A DNA stretch of 64,000 nt, taken from contig NW_006763297.1 of assembly GCF_000218685.1 (NCBI RefSeq), forward strand, positions 248,001 to 312,000, read 5' to 3'. This stretch comes from Serpula lacrymans var. lacrymans S7.9. Its lineage: Eukaryota; Basidiomycota; Agaricomycetes; Boletales; Serpulaceae. This document shows positions 19,501 to 30,456 of the stretch, piece by piece. The position numbers were made by a program, and so were the translations under genes. Position 1 is the first letter of the stretch; each line of letters opens with the position of its first letter. The notes beneath the pieces are model-generated. The model had not been told where the DNA came from. It made no database searches and saw only the letters and a list, made by a program, of their open reading frames with translations.

Positions 19501-21662
19501 TGTTTGGTAAGAATTGACACATTTAGCTGACTGAAGAAATAGTGCAGAACTATTCTGTATCGCGCACAATGTCACAACTCCGCCAATCATGAGACCCGTG
19601 CCAGCACAAGCTAGTTAGTGTCTTGCAATAGAAATACTACATTATATGTCATTAATCACATTTGAATATACTACTGTTGCTACTCCTTCCATCAAAGAAT
19701 GAATTGCAGATGATAATAAGCTAGTCCTTCATTTAAATAATATATATGATCTGCAAAAATTGTTCTTCAGCTAATAGTGGCTATTTATGCATACAAATTA
19801 CATGGCTATCTGAGTATATATATGTCTTTTTCTATGAGATACTTTGTTTAAGGATTTGGTGCAGCATGCAAGGATGTGTACCTGTATGCTGGTTTGAGAG
19901 CCAGGCCCAACCGCTAACATGAATCATCCCTGATGATGATAATATAACAAAGTTGCAGGGCTCGAGTGAAGGCAAGATGATTTATATGAGTGCCCAAAGT
20001 TATGACAAAGATGAGATTGATGCAATGAACTCACCACAAATCATGAAACTGTATCATAGACCGCATGCACAAAATGTGTGGACCTGCTGTATTGTATTAT
20101 TCTAAATTGAAGACATGCCATTTTCTGGGCACGTCACAGTAGTTTATGAAAGACTAAAGCTGCTCTAAAAGTGATTGATGGCTCCAGGATTACAGTGACT
20201 GACTGTATTTGTTGTAGCACTTGTGCCATCTAGACTTATCGGCACAGCTCTCTCAATACTGTTTCTGGTCCTGTACTCATTATCTAAACATGCCTTCGTG
20301 ATCAGAAATCAAGAACATCATGATGCAATTTAATCTCAAAGTTTACTTACTTTTGTTGGCAGTTTCAGCCGGCACATTGATGTTTTTCAGTTGGATTAGA
20401 TTTTCCACATATTTCCTAATACCACAGTTTATATGCAAGATTGTAATGACCAACAAGAAAGATAAATTGTATGAGACCAAACCCAGCATCAGGAATTTTA
20501 AGTGATTGTGCTACTTTCAAGAAAATATTAGCTGATACTACCTACCATGATAAATTATATTCAATTTGTTATCCAGATGTAGATTTCTCCTGATAATTCA
20601 CTTTTTGCCATTCACTTTCTGTGATTTTTGGTTCATAAATGGCTTTCAACATGGCAACAAAGACAAGTTTACAAGTTTTATATGCTACTGTTCCACTGAA
20701 TACTTATCTGTACATTGTTATTAGCATGATACAACATGCTGACTTCAAGACCAACAACTGTTATTTTCATAGCAAATACAACCCACTACAATGTTATATC
20801 TGAGTACATATTTAATAGGGAATCTGTGAACTGAACAACATATGTGTTTTATCAATCAGGTTTCTTGGCCTTGTATGACCTTAGTTGCTGATGCAAAGAT
20901 AGTGATAATTATTATGCAAAAGATGGTAAATGTGTTTATTATCAGACCTGTATATGGTGTTACACTATTTTCCTCAATTCACTGATGTAGATGATTTTTC
21001 TAACTTTACATGTTTGCAGATATCAATATCATTTTTGTGAATTGATTGTATCATCATTGGTTTGGTGAAACTGCAGTAGCAAAGTATAATATTACTATAA
21101 ACCTATAACAATGACATAACAAATTTATTCTGTCTTGAAAAGCTTGTCACAACTTTACAGTATCAATGATAACAATTTAACCATACCATGATATTCATTC
21201 CTGCTTTGATGATTTACTCCAAGTGTTAGCCATTGGGTCTGATTCAGTTGGAAGCAAACCATCAACAAAGGCTGTAGTACAATGTGTTAGTCTGTGTTAC
21301 TGTTAAAATATCAGTAAAGATGATATATCAATGTACTTGGATTATTACTGGACTATCTGTGTTGGTAAAAATTTGATGTACTTTGACATGATGGTGGTCG
21401 AGTGAGAAGAACGGGGCACTGCATAGCAAATTCAAATTTTGAAAGACCGGATGTATAAGGCATATGTGGCAAAATATTGCAGCCCATACGCCATAAGCAA
21501 AGCTGAAACACTGAAGGTTGAAGTGAAGTTAAGACTCACAACCAAATCAACAAAGAAACCATAACCTGACTTTGTGGCTAACCATCATGAAGGCAGAGAG
21601 AGCACTCTGTTATGTTTACCTTAAATACCAGTCATTATAAGACTGCAGTATTTCACCCACGG
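19501..21662. other. Long AT-rich non-coding stretch
   Basis: More than 2 kb without a supported gene. The longest open frame, 61 codons at 20320-20505, has no recognisable feature. The region is probably decayed repeat sequence. Confidence 0.5.
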
Positions 21663-23491
21663 TGTTGATGATGAGAACTGTTGTTAGAAAACCACACACA
21701 AAAACAAACTAACACACAATCCCAGATTCCATGGAACTTGTGTGGGGGCTTTGCCTCCTAGAATAGTGGAGTGGTCTGGTTGTTTGTGGGGTGGTACGTA
21801 TAATGATCCTTCAAAGTAAAACCCAGGGATGTATGGGTGTGGGTTTTGAGGAGGAGGGAGAGCTGGAATGTAGAAGATAGGGGCTTTGTGGCGAGTATAG
21901 ACAAGCACTACCTTGCTAATAGTAGCACAAGGTAGGTTTGAGAATGACAAAGTGACGAGGTGATGAAGTTCCCAGTGATAGTAGGCTCCTGACGCACAGA
22001 CTGTAGTCCTCAGAAGGACTCTAATCGAAAGGGGTGACAATGACTTTGAAAAGTGACAAGTGACAATGACAGCAGTTAACAGTGGTAGCAGTGGGAAGTG
22101 TTGTGACCACACTGGATCACAAGTAGCAGAGTAGTGAACTTGAGATTTAGAGAAGAAGTCTGGATTGGAGTTCTTGTTGTTATTTTACAAGGTAAAATAC
22201 AGGGGTTTATATAGTAAAAGAAAGGTAGGCTATGCACAGTATAGCTGTGCAAAAAGAATGAGAAAGAACATGAAGGAAGGAATGTACGCTGACAAATCCT
22301 GCATAGGTAGTACAGGATAAGATCGTCAAAATAAGGAAAAGAAAGGGATAGAACAATGAATGCTGTGTAAGTAATGTTACAGGTTTGTATAGCCATAAAG
22401 TAAAGTCCAATAGCAGAAAGAGAGCAAGAAAATCATGATGTCATGGGAAGATGCAGTAAAAAAGGGCAAAGAAAAACAATATCAGTATCAACACAGTTCC
22501 TTTATTGTCAGTCAGGCATTTTAAAAAAATATGTGTCCATAAAATGATTCAAAAATCAAAAATAATCGCACTGTAAATGAATGTTCTGCTGAAAAAAAAA
22601 AGAAACTGGAGCCACCGGTCCACCACCTAGTCCAAATCCGACGGTTCCATGGCCTTACAAATGGACTGGTTGTATTGGATCACCTGGTCAAACAAGGGAG
22701 GGAGGGGAGTAGTTCAATTTGGAACAAGTGGGTCCCAGGCAGCGTGTGGTAGGTGTAGCTGTAGCGGAGATGATGGACAAAAGATAAATGTACCCAAGTG
22801 AATGGGACAGCGATGTACATAGGTGACGCAAGGGGATGAACCTTCTCCAGCTCAAAAACTACCCACCCATGTTCCAACCAGGTGGGACGAGTGACCAATG
22901 ATTTGATAGTATATGATGGAAGATCGACATCATGAAGATGGACCTGTTGCCCAATTTGGACCAGCCACCGGGGCTTTGCTGATATCAGCAGTGGCACATG
23001 GTGGTTGATGGATTGGCGACGGAAGCAGATAGAAAGTGGTGATATCAGGTATGGTGGGGGAGCAAAGAAGACAAGTAGGAGGAGGAGGGTGGAGGTGACG
23101 AGGAAATGGACTAGAATAGGGATCCAGAAGCGATTGTCAGGTGAGAATAAAAAGAGAGTAAGGGACCCATGGTGGGGCTAGGAAAAGGAAGGGGAGTAAG
23201 GGAAACAATGAAGGTGAGGGCACAATGCAATGTGTAGCCAGTGGCGACGCAAAAATTTGCTAAAATGCCGAAACACGGAAAATAAAATACTGAATGGAAA
23301 GCAAAGGTGAGCGCAACTGGATTGCCTAATAGAGGTGGTGCTGATCAGCCACAAGTTCAAAAAAGTCAATATTAATTACTATTCCACGTGGCACTGTGCC
23401 TGTGTGGTGCAAAGGCGAGTCTTTTTGAATATTTGCTTCATTATTGACACCTGTCCATGCTACCAATCAAAACTTTGGTGCATGACAACGG
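21663..23491 (-). mobile_element. Dispersed 1.8-kb repeat, copy B
   Basis: This is the second copy of the repeat at 8607-10433, from CACGGTGTTGATGATGAG to GGTGCATGACAACGG, in the same orientation. Its protein frame is broken into 22680-22997 and 23178-23369. The surrounding sequence is unrelated to that at copy A, so these are dispersed copies and not a segmental duplication. Confidence 0.75.
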
Positions 23492-23984
23492 AGCTCACAT
23501 AATCAAGGCACTTCATCAGGAAATTGGGGAGACACTGGCATAACCAGGCGGAGTTGATATGTGGGCATCAATGTGGCTACAGTTTAGCATGACTTAACAC
23601 GGTTGACCATAACAAGTCAGAAAAACATCTCATTTGTAGCAGAATGCAACCTTGATGCAACCATATTACTAGGCTGTCAATGTCTGTCCAGTTAGCAGCA
23701 TAAGGATTACAATAAGATAGCTGGTTGTAGTGGTTGATATACAAGTTTTCCAGACAGGTATATTCTTGCAATTACAAAACATGTTGATGTGTGCTTGATC
23801 TAGTCGTGTCATTCAGAAACAGTATAGCAAGGGATGATAATTGATAAGAAAGTCTTCAACATCCGTTTGCAGGGCTGACAATAATATTCCATTCCGGTGA
23901 CAGGGTGTAGTGTATGACATCCAAAACAAATGATCACATAACCAATGAAGTTAATTCATAGCATTATTAGCTCAATGAGTGTTG
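23492..23984. other. Non-coding stretch
   Basis: I see no gene or clear repeat here. Confidence 0.4.
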
Positions 23985-24645
23985 TTTATGGAGAGAACAA
24001 TGATGGTGTAAGGACCATTTACATTTTCTTATCTTTTTGTTCCATATCTTGGTTCTCAGACACTTCCCCCATTACACCTCTGGCTCTAGGGCTAGATGTA
24101 TCCTTTGCCATCTTGCTTCTCATAGCCCTAACAGGCTTTCTTAACCATTGTTACCACTTCATATTGCAGATCAGAGACTGGGTAGTACTCCCAGCCAGCC
24201 AGCACAATGGGTAAAGACTAGTAGCTGAGATCTTGCCAACCAGCTCCAAGTCCCATCAGTGCCTGGATATATTAATAGACACTTTAGTCAGGATTGTACT
24301 TCATCATGAGGATACGGTTTCTGAACATGTATGACACTACCTATTATTAGTACATTTTCTCACCTGCTGATTAATCCCTGAAGTTGTATGATAGTTGTTC
24401 TTTTTCTTATTGGATAGTTTCACCCTCAGACCACTTTTCTTTTATTCTACTTCTGGTCTGAGAGATAGACAATTAGCTATAAAAACCCTATGTACTCATG
24501 TATCGTTCTTTAGCTTTTTATTACTTGAATAACCCGCTTTACTCCTCATCAGAAACTCTTGAGTTTACTCCCAGTCCTCTACTTGCTATAGTCTCTAGCA
24601 TCTGTTGACCTCAAGCTCATTGTACCCCTTACTCCCTGCAAGTGC
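23985..24645 (+). mobile_element. Probable LTR family 2 copy
   Basis: CACTTCCCCCATTACACCTC followed by TGGCTCTAGGGCTAGATG parallels 25812-25842 (CCCGTCACCCCTCTCGCC, CTAGGACTAGAG). Farther on are TTCTTATTGGATAGTTTC, a stretch rich in CCACTTTTCTT and TATA-like CTATAAAAACCCTATG near 24478. The order matches the copy at 25756-26262. The edges are approximate and I found no target duplication. Confidence 0.4.
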
Positions 24646-24647
24646 AA

Positions 24648-25279
24648 TCAGAGACAGGTGTTGTTTTTGTTATAGTTTAATATTGCCTCACACTGGTAGG
24701 CAGCATCTGCAAGTTTTTTATGCTGGGTGAGGTCTTGTTGCCTACAGTCATCAAGGTTTTGTTCGACCCAGTAGAAGAGATTGGGTTCATCATTAACGTG
24801 TTTGTTTTGGCACTCATAGGCAAGATCATCATGCATATTTGCTTTGAGTTGGTGGTTGATGTTGTTATCAGAGAGGTGTAAGGGAGAGTCACGAAGGAGC
24901 AAATTTTGGTCTTGACATTCAACCACCCATTCATAGAAATGACGAGAGCCTTACAGGAGTTGAGTATTTTCTTCCTCATGATGGTGTCCCAATCTCTCAG
25001 GAGCCATTTATCACGGAGCTGGATAAGGAATTTGTCAAAGGTGAGGATGAAAAATTGTGGCTTATTGAGACAAAACCAAGTTTTGATATGTGAGTCCGTC
25101 ATAGAATAGGCAATATGTTTAACTTGGGTTTCTTCATCAATATCTTTGTGCATACAATATGATTTACAAGTATCTTCCCATGCAATGAGAACCTCAGGAG
25201 TGACATCACCTGAGGTTAACCTGGGCAGTTTATTGGCAGTATTGTCATTGACTGTAGCATCTTTCCTTGAGTGACTCAT
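24648..25279 (-). pseudogene. Retrotransposon gag remnant, second type
   Basis: On the minus strand: MSHSRKDATVNDNTANKLPR, LTSGDVTPEVLIAWEDTCKS, DEETQVKHIAYSMTDSHIKT, LIQLRDKWLLRDWDTIMRKK. After a frameshift near 24960 the text continues as LLRDSPLHLSDNNINHQ, HDDLAYECQNKHVNDE and LTQHKKLADAAYQCE. This is a retrotransposon gag type common in agaricomycetes. No protease or RT follows downstream, where LTR-like sequence begins instead. Confidence 0.65.
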
Positions 25280-25629
25280 GGTCACTACTGGGGTTGTGAG
25301 ATATTGGGAGGAGTCGGAATTGGTTCCGGGTGGTTTTACAGGTTCCGGTTGGTATCTGCAAGAATGGCTTCTTGTTGTGAGAGGCACAGCTATGGACAAA
25401 TGGCGGGACAGTTTGGCAGATTTTATTTGATCGGCAATTCAAAAAAAAAAGTGGAAGACCACCACAAGGTGGACAACACTGAATGAGAAGGAGAACACAG
25501 AATTGGAATCAAGCTACAATAGAAAAGAGGGAAAGGCTAGTCTATTGTACATGACAGCAAACAACAGGGTTATATAGAAACAACAGAATTCCAGGATGTA
25601 GCAATAATGTAGCGTGATGTGGCATGAGG

Positions 25630-26616
25630 TCAGATGTGCGAGCCAATCAGCTTACATTGATGCAGCTTTTTTTTGCTTGCATAATGTTCTTCACAGCTGC
25701 GCGCCTAGGAGAATTTATTGTCACCTCAGTCAGCAAATTCAATCCCAACGTCTGTGAGGAATCAATTTTTCTCATTGCATTCCCATCATGTCGTGGTTAT
25801 CCAACTCATTCCCCGTCACCCCTCTCGCCCTAGGACTAGAGATCACAGCCAGTATCTTATTACTCTTATCTTTCTTCTTCTTATTTTCCATTCATACTCC
25901 TATCGTACTTACAACAAAGGAGAACCGTTGTAGACCCTCGAGAAGATATCCAGATGACATAGCAATGATCCAATGCTATGTCCGGGAATACTTTGGAGAG
26001 ATATTAATCAGCAATATAGGCTATGACTCAGCACCTTCTCATGGGCTTACTGATCCAGCCAATCATACATCTCTTACCAAGACTCTCTCTCACACAATTA
26101 GTAAAATACAATAGATCGGACCACTTCCCTTTTCTCTTATTGGTCAACCATTTAGTCAGGCCACTCTTGTACCTTTCTCTCTTTCTAGCCTGACTGCTAT
26201 TATTCAGTATATAAGGAGTAAATATTCCATGTACTATTCTTTAACAACAAGGTCCTTGTGATCCATTAGTGGCATGGAACAACCACATTGGGGTTAATAA
26301 GCCACAAGCCAGTGATTGCACCTTTGCCTACCATCAACAGCCCCATTATTCATCCCACACTCTCACTGCAAAACAATTACCCCACTTTTCAGGACACAGC
26401 TTGCGAATTGGCACTACACTTGAATATCTCCTTTGTGGAGTTCCATTTGAAGTTATGAAGGCCAAAGGTAGATGGCAAAGTAATGCATTCCTGATATACT
26501 TACGTTGGCATGCGCAAATTCTTGCACCGTATATTCAAGACAAGCCTGCTTTACATGCAGCATTCATTCACTTTACTTCCCAAAAAGAGGCATCAGCGGC
26601 ATTTCAAACTTCTTAG
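25630..26616 (+). pseudogene. Tyrosine recombinase (Crypton-like) split by an LTR-like insertion
   Basis: The first part (about 25630-25750) reads QLFFACIMFFTAARLGEFIV; ARLGEF fits the box with the first catalytic Arg. The second part (about 26262-26616) reads DPLVAWNNHIGVNKPQ, then FSGHSLRIGTTLEYLLCGVP, VKAKGRWQSNAFLIYLRWHA and ends at TAG 26614-26616. HSLRIG fits the HxxR box, GRW the H/W site and YLR the Tyr nucleophile. About 60 residues seem missing between the parts, replaced by LTR-like DNA. Agaricomycetes carry many such recombinases, some within Crypton elements; whether this one was mobile is unknown. Confidence 0.65.
25756..26262 (+). mobile_element. LTR family 2-like insertion in the recombinase gene
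   Basis: The insert starts near TGTGAGGAATCA and ends near CTTTAACAACA, with TATA-like GTATATAAGGAG near 26207. It shares blocks with 23985-24645 and, in inverted orientation, with 12650-12798. The flanks ACGTC and AGGTC agree at four of five bases, a weak sign of a target duplication. Confidence 0.5.
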
Positions 26617-26642
26617 AATGGTGAGCACATCCTAACTTTGCA

Positions 26643-26701
26643 GGTTAGCGATGCTTTTGCGTCGTCGCTCCTACCTACCCTGGGTATGCAGCTCGCTAAC
26701 C
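26643..26701. repeat. Inverted repeat downstream of the recombinase
   Basis: GGTTAGCGA (26643-26651) and TCGCTAACC (26693-26701) are perfect inverted 9-mers separated by 41 bp. They begin 27 bp after the recombinase stop. They could be a recombination site, an element end or chance. Confidence 0.5.
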
Positions 26702-26992
26702 ATCAAAATATAGATCCCCATTTTGTTTCTTTTCTTTTCCTGTTCTCCCTAGGGAGGGCGGCATGTTTGCTGTCACCCATTACCGCCATCAAATTGTTCC
26801 GTCTGCTTGTTTGCTCATGATTGTTGATCTGTTCCCATACATACTTTTTGTGATTCAATTCGAGCGATTTACAGCTGATTTCATAAAGATAGACCTATCC
26901 TATGAGTTAGTGTGCAGGCGGACTTCAGCGGAGTGTATATTTTCAGGAAGAACCCAAAGTGTCTGGGAGAGACTAGTCAACCCTCAACCAAC
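26702..26992. other. Spacer
   Basis: I see no gene between the inverted repeat and the Tc1-like remnant. Confidence 0.4.
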
Positions 26993-27318
26993 ATGCAGCG
27001 CCATATTCCCAAGGAGCAGAAGATACTAGTGTACGAATTGTCTTGCATCCATGGCCTCTCGGACAGACATGTTAGCCGTTACCTAGGAATCAGTCAACGG
27101 ACCATCGGGCACATGCAGAAGACCTTCCGGGACACTGGTGAAGTGGGACACCAACTAGCTTGTCAAGGATGGCCTTGTGCCCTTGATAGCTTGGAAGTGA
27201 GTGTCAGTTTTTCTTTTATTCTTCTGATGTGCTGATAAAACAAGTTTTTGATTAGTTCCTTGAAGACACACGTCTCCACGAAGAAGATGAGATTCCTCCC
27301 CGATCGATATACAGATAG
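26993..27318 (+). pseudogene. Tc1-like transposase, N-terminal helix-turn-helix part only
   Basis: The start MQRHIPKEQKILVYELSC leads into a helix-turn-helix (GLSDRHVSRYLGISQRTIGH) and KTFRDTGEVGHQLACQGWP. A GT-AG intron at 27197-27255 joins DSLE to FLEDTRLHEEDE. The frame stops at 27316-27318 and the DDE/DDD catalytic part is not found downstream. This matches the N-terminus of fungal Tc1/mariner-type transposases. Confidence 0.6.
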
Positions 27319-27704
27319 ATCTGGCGTATAGTGGCCCAAAATCTTTTTACTCCCATCACTCCTAAGACTGTATAATTGGAAGTTCGATCCAGGACTCACA
27401 CCCAACTTCCCTCGCGGATTAGAAGCGTAGTTCATGCCGACAGCTATATTCTGGGCCCTGATAACAGTGTCGAGTGTAAAATATATGTACCTTGTCGATT
27501 CTTCATGAGTAGGAGAGGGAGGACCGAACATGATCAAGCGGTGCGATGTAGAGTCCCAATGATATCTGTTGTGGGATTATTAGTGGTTGATAGTATCAGA
27601 TGAGCGTAAAACTACTTTAAGGAGATGGTATCTTCCTTTTCAAGACTACTGAGCATCTTGTGTAAGGCTGAATAACCAACGTTGCAGAATGTGAGCTGTT
27701 AGGT
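27319..27704. other. Stretch without a supported gene
   Basis: Short ORFs occur on both strands but none has recognisable content. Confidence 0.35.
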
Positions 27705-28684
27705 TTAGGGTAGATGCCGCGAGATAATCAGCGTGTGCACGATATATTTCCCTCGGAACTTGGGAAAAATCTCTATTGCACATTTCCGTACCTTTTTGTC
27801 GATAACACTCTGTGCTTGGCTGCAGGCTTTGGCAGAGAAATAAGTCAGAGCCTTGTTGGCCATTGCTGCCCAAGAGTCGGACCTCAGCACAGGGCTTTGA
27901 GCCTCAGTGGAAGGGTATTCTGACTCTGGCTCTGGTCCATGAGAATGGGGATGTCCTTCTTGTGCTTTGATATCATCTTTTAAACCAGGTTTGCCACCAC
28001 CATGGTGAACAAGTTGTTGGTTACGACGCACAGCTACACGCCCATGACTGTCATGATGGCGTAGCTGTTTGGCATCCTTTGTAGGTACAGAGGAAGCTAT
28101 AGGGGGAGGACTAGCATTTGAGAAATAATAGGACGATGATGGGGGACGTGTGGCATCGCCTCTGTATAGCATCATGGTGAAGAACTAAGTGTTGTATGTA
28201 GTGTTCATAAGAGTTCCGCAGGTACCCCCAAATGGGTGGCGCTTGAGTTACAGTCAGCTGATATTATTATTATTATTACAACACCAAATTTCAGCTGAGA
28301 CGTCTACACGGATAACTGCTATAACTGCTACGGTAGTAATGCCATGACCGGGGCATGATGCATGAGTCCTCTAACCGAATAATAGATGGTGTTTGAGATG
28401 GACTATCCTAAGTAAGTACTTTCTATGCGTACCAAATCCACCTGAGATGCTGGCAAACAGCGTCTCCATATATATGTACTGACGAGCCTCCTCGGCCCAT
28501 CTCAGCTCCCATTTCTCGCTCTGCTTCCTGTATGTAGTCATTTGAGTACGGGTGTGATTGAGCTCCCGATATGCCTCTTCGGATTGAACACGCAGGGAAT
28601 CATTTTCAGCTCTTATAACCTGAAGTTGTTCCAGTAGGATAGCCTTCTCTGCGTCCGAAGCAACTAGGTGAGCTATTAGAACAT
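27705..28684 (-). pseudogene. Fragment of an unidentified coiled-coil protein
   Basis: At about 28684-28430 the minus strand reads a clear heptad-rich stretch: LIAHLVASDAEKAILLEQLQ, VIRAENDSLRVQSEEAYREL, RTQMTTYRKQSEKWELRWAE. A donor may lie after ASISGGFG. A later exon (28175-27705) reads MMLYRGDATRPPSSSYYFSN, a Ser/Pro/His-rich stretch and WAAMANKALTYFSAK. No start is visible upstream. I do not recognise the family. Confidence 0.4.
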
Positions 28685-28719
28685 CTCACTCCCCTGCCAG
28701 GCGCAATCAGCAATCACTG

Positions 28720-29263
28720 GTGGGGCAAGAATGGGACCAATGGACCATGCGCACATGGGGCGAGGTTGCTGATGTCCTCCCTTCTAGGCCAACCTCCCCA
28801 AAATCTTCTCCCAGTCCTACTTCTCCCACCTCCCTGGATGTTGCCCAAGTAGCTGAGAAACGCGGGGCAAGCGTTGACAGAGGCACAACCACAAAGAAGG
28901 GCATGCAGCGAGGTGGATTTAGCCCTTGCGGTCATATTTCTTTCTTCACCCGCAACAAGGAGCCTTCAGAAGGTGGCAAGGAGAAGAAGGACAAGGACAA
29001 GAGCAAGTCGACTTCTTCCTCGTCGTCGGGAGGCGGTTGGCTCGCACATAGTCGCGCCTCTTCTTCCACAGCCCGCGAGCGTGACAAGGAGATGTCCATC
29101 GAACGAAACAAATCATCTCCTCCGTCGGCCCATAAATTGCAAATCAAAGAAGCAGCTTGAGCTCGAAGAGGACGCGGCAGACGCGCAGTACGAAGGCGGT
29201 CATGCGGCGCATGGCTTGGCGCATTTTTGTAGGCTCATTCAAAGGCTGGATTGTTACCCGTGA
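28720..29263 (+). pseudogene. Ser/Lys-rich hypothetical fragment
   Basis: The frame reads TWGEVADVLPSRPTSPKSSP, KEKKDKDKSKSTSSSSSGGG and RERDKEMSIERNKSS. Near 29150 coding-like text moves to another frame, QLELEEDAADAQYEGGHAAH, and fades at about 29263. A frameshift or a missed intron could explain the switch. No domain is recognised. Confidence 0.35.
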
Positions 29264-29489
29264 TGTACGTTCTTTCTTTTCACTTTGCAGCATCGTTTGG
29301 TCGACTGTCTGCTTTTTTTCTTTCATCTTGAACATGAGCAGTTACTGATTCATCGTTTTCGTGCAGCACGTAGCCCAAGCACTATCCTCCATCCTTCCAC
29401 CCACCACACTCGCATCTCTCCCCTCTGTCCCTCCTCCATCTCACCCCACACCACCACTACACATTGATCTCTACGTCCCACCCCCACCT

Positions 29490-29840
29490 CTCCTCCATAG
29501 CCCACACCGCAGTTGATATCACCCACGAGGCGCTGTCATTGGGTGCTGATGCGTTGAAGTTTGCGCCTATCCCTAGGTTGGAGGAGGCTGGCTGCGAAGG
29601 CGTTGTTGGCGGTGCGGGAGGGGGTTCAGATGGTTGATGTGAGGTTGACACCCTTTTCTTTGAATTTTATCTCGGAAATACCATATTAACCCTTTTTTGG
29701 AAATAGATGAACCAACTGGCGTGTTTGCGCATTACCTCTCGTTGTGCTACGCTCCTGTTCAGTGTACGAGAGGAGGTGTTTGAAGCTGGAGATATTGTGG
29801 GGGAGGAGTTGAGGGGGCCTGTGGGTGCGCTTGTTGGGTG
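29490..29840 (+). pseudogene. MLKL-NTD-like four-helix fragment
   Basis: The text reads HTAVDITHEALSLGADALKF and APIPRLEEA, then after one extra base AAKALLAVREGVQMVDV. A GT-AG intron (about 29639-29706) leads to MNQLACLRITSRCATLLFSV and REEVFEAGDIVGEELRGPVG. This resembles the MLKL N-terminal-like domain at the start of many agaricomycete signalling proteins, which I recall as usually followed by kinase or repeat domains. Here only the N-terminal half remains. The match is from memory. Confidence 0.5.
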
Positions 29841-30456
29841 AGCAGTTTTTTGATATTCAAGAAAGGAGTGCTGATTTAATCCTTTTACTCATGTCCCATC
29901 GCGCTCACTCGACATTTTTCCAATGATCATTTAAAACGCACATCCAACTCGTCAACGCGTCAACTCCATCTATAAACATTGGATGCTGCATATGCACCAT
30001 ATACCGTAGGAGGCATTTGTGGCTTGCTTCATATTTATGGACAGTGGTATATATACATGCGGGATCATGTGAGCCTTGCTAGATATGGTATTGAAACGGC
30101 ATGTTGATAAATATCAGCTGGCTGTATACTCCTTATGATCATATGTCGTACACAGTGTACTACAGTGAGAAACCGTGCCAGTGAGAGGTCAAACTGTCGT
30201 TACAACAGTACAGGTCTCGCGGAGCTTAAAAACATAACAGTCAGTTTTGGTTTCTCACAGTCCAATATTACTTATTATCTTGCCTCGTGTTGGTCGCGAC
30301 TTGTACAGTTGGATATCCAAGTCTGTAAGTAAGTATCTGTCCTTGTCCTTTCAAAGCTCACGCTATCCCCAGTCTCTCAGCACGGAACGTTTAGCAGGTT
30401 ATAGCCTGCATATATAAAGTTCATTCTTTAATGCAAGCAACTATAGTACCTTTGTC
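29841..30456. other. Intergenic, promoter side of the first F-box gene
   Basis: No gene is seen. CATATATAAAG at about 30409-30419 lies some 40 bp before ATG 30457 and is a TATA-box candidate. Confidence 0.45.

Noticed and set aside
27360..27460. Possible second tRNA-like sequence (AGTTCGATCCAGG)
   Set aside because: A B-box-like stretch exists but no matching A-box, acceptor or anticodon stems could be paired.
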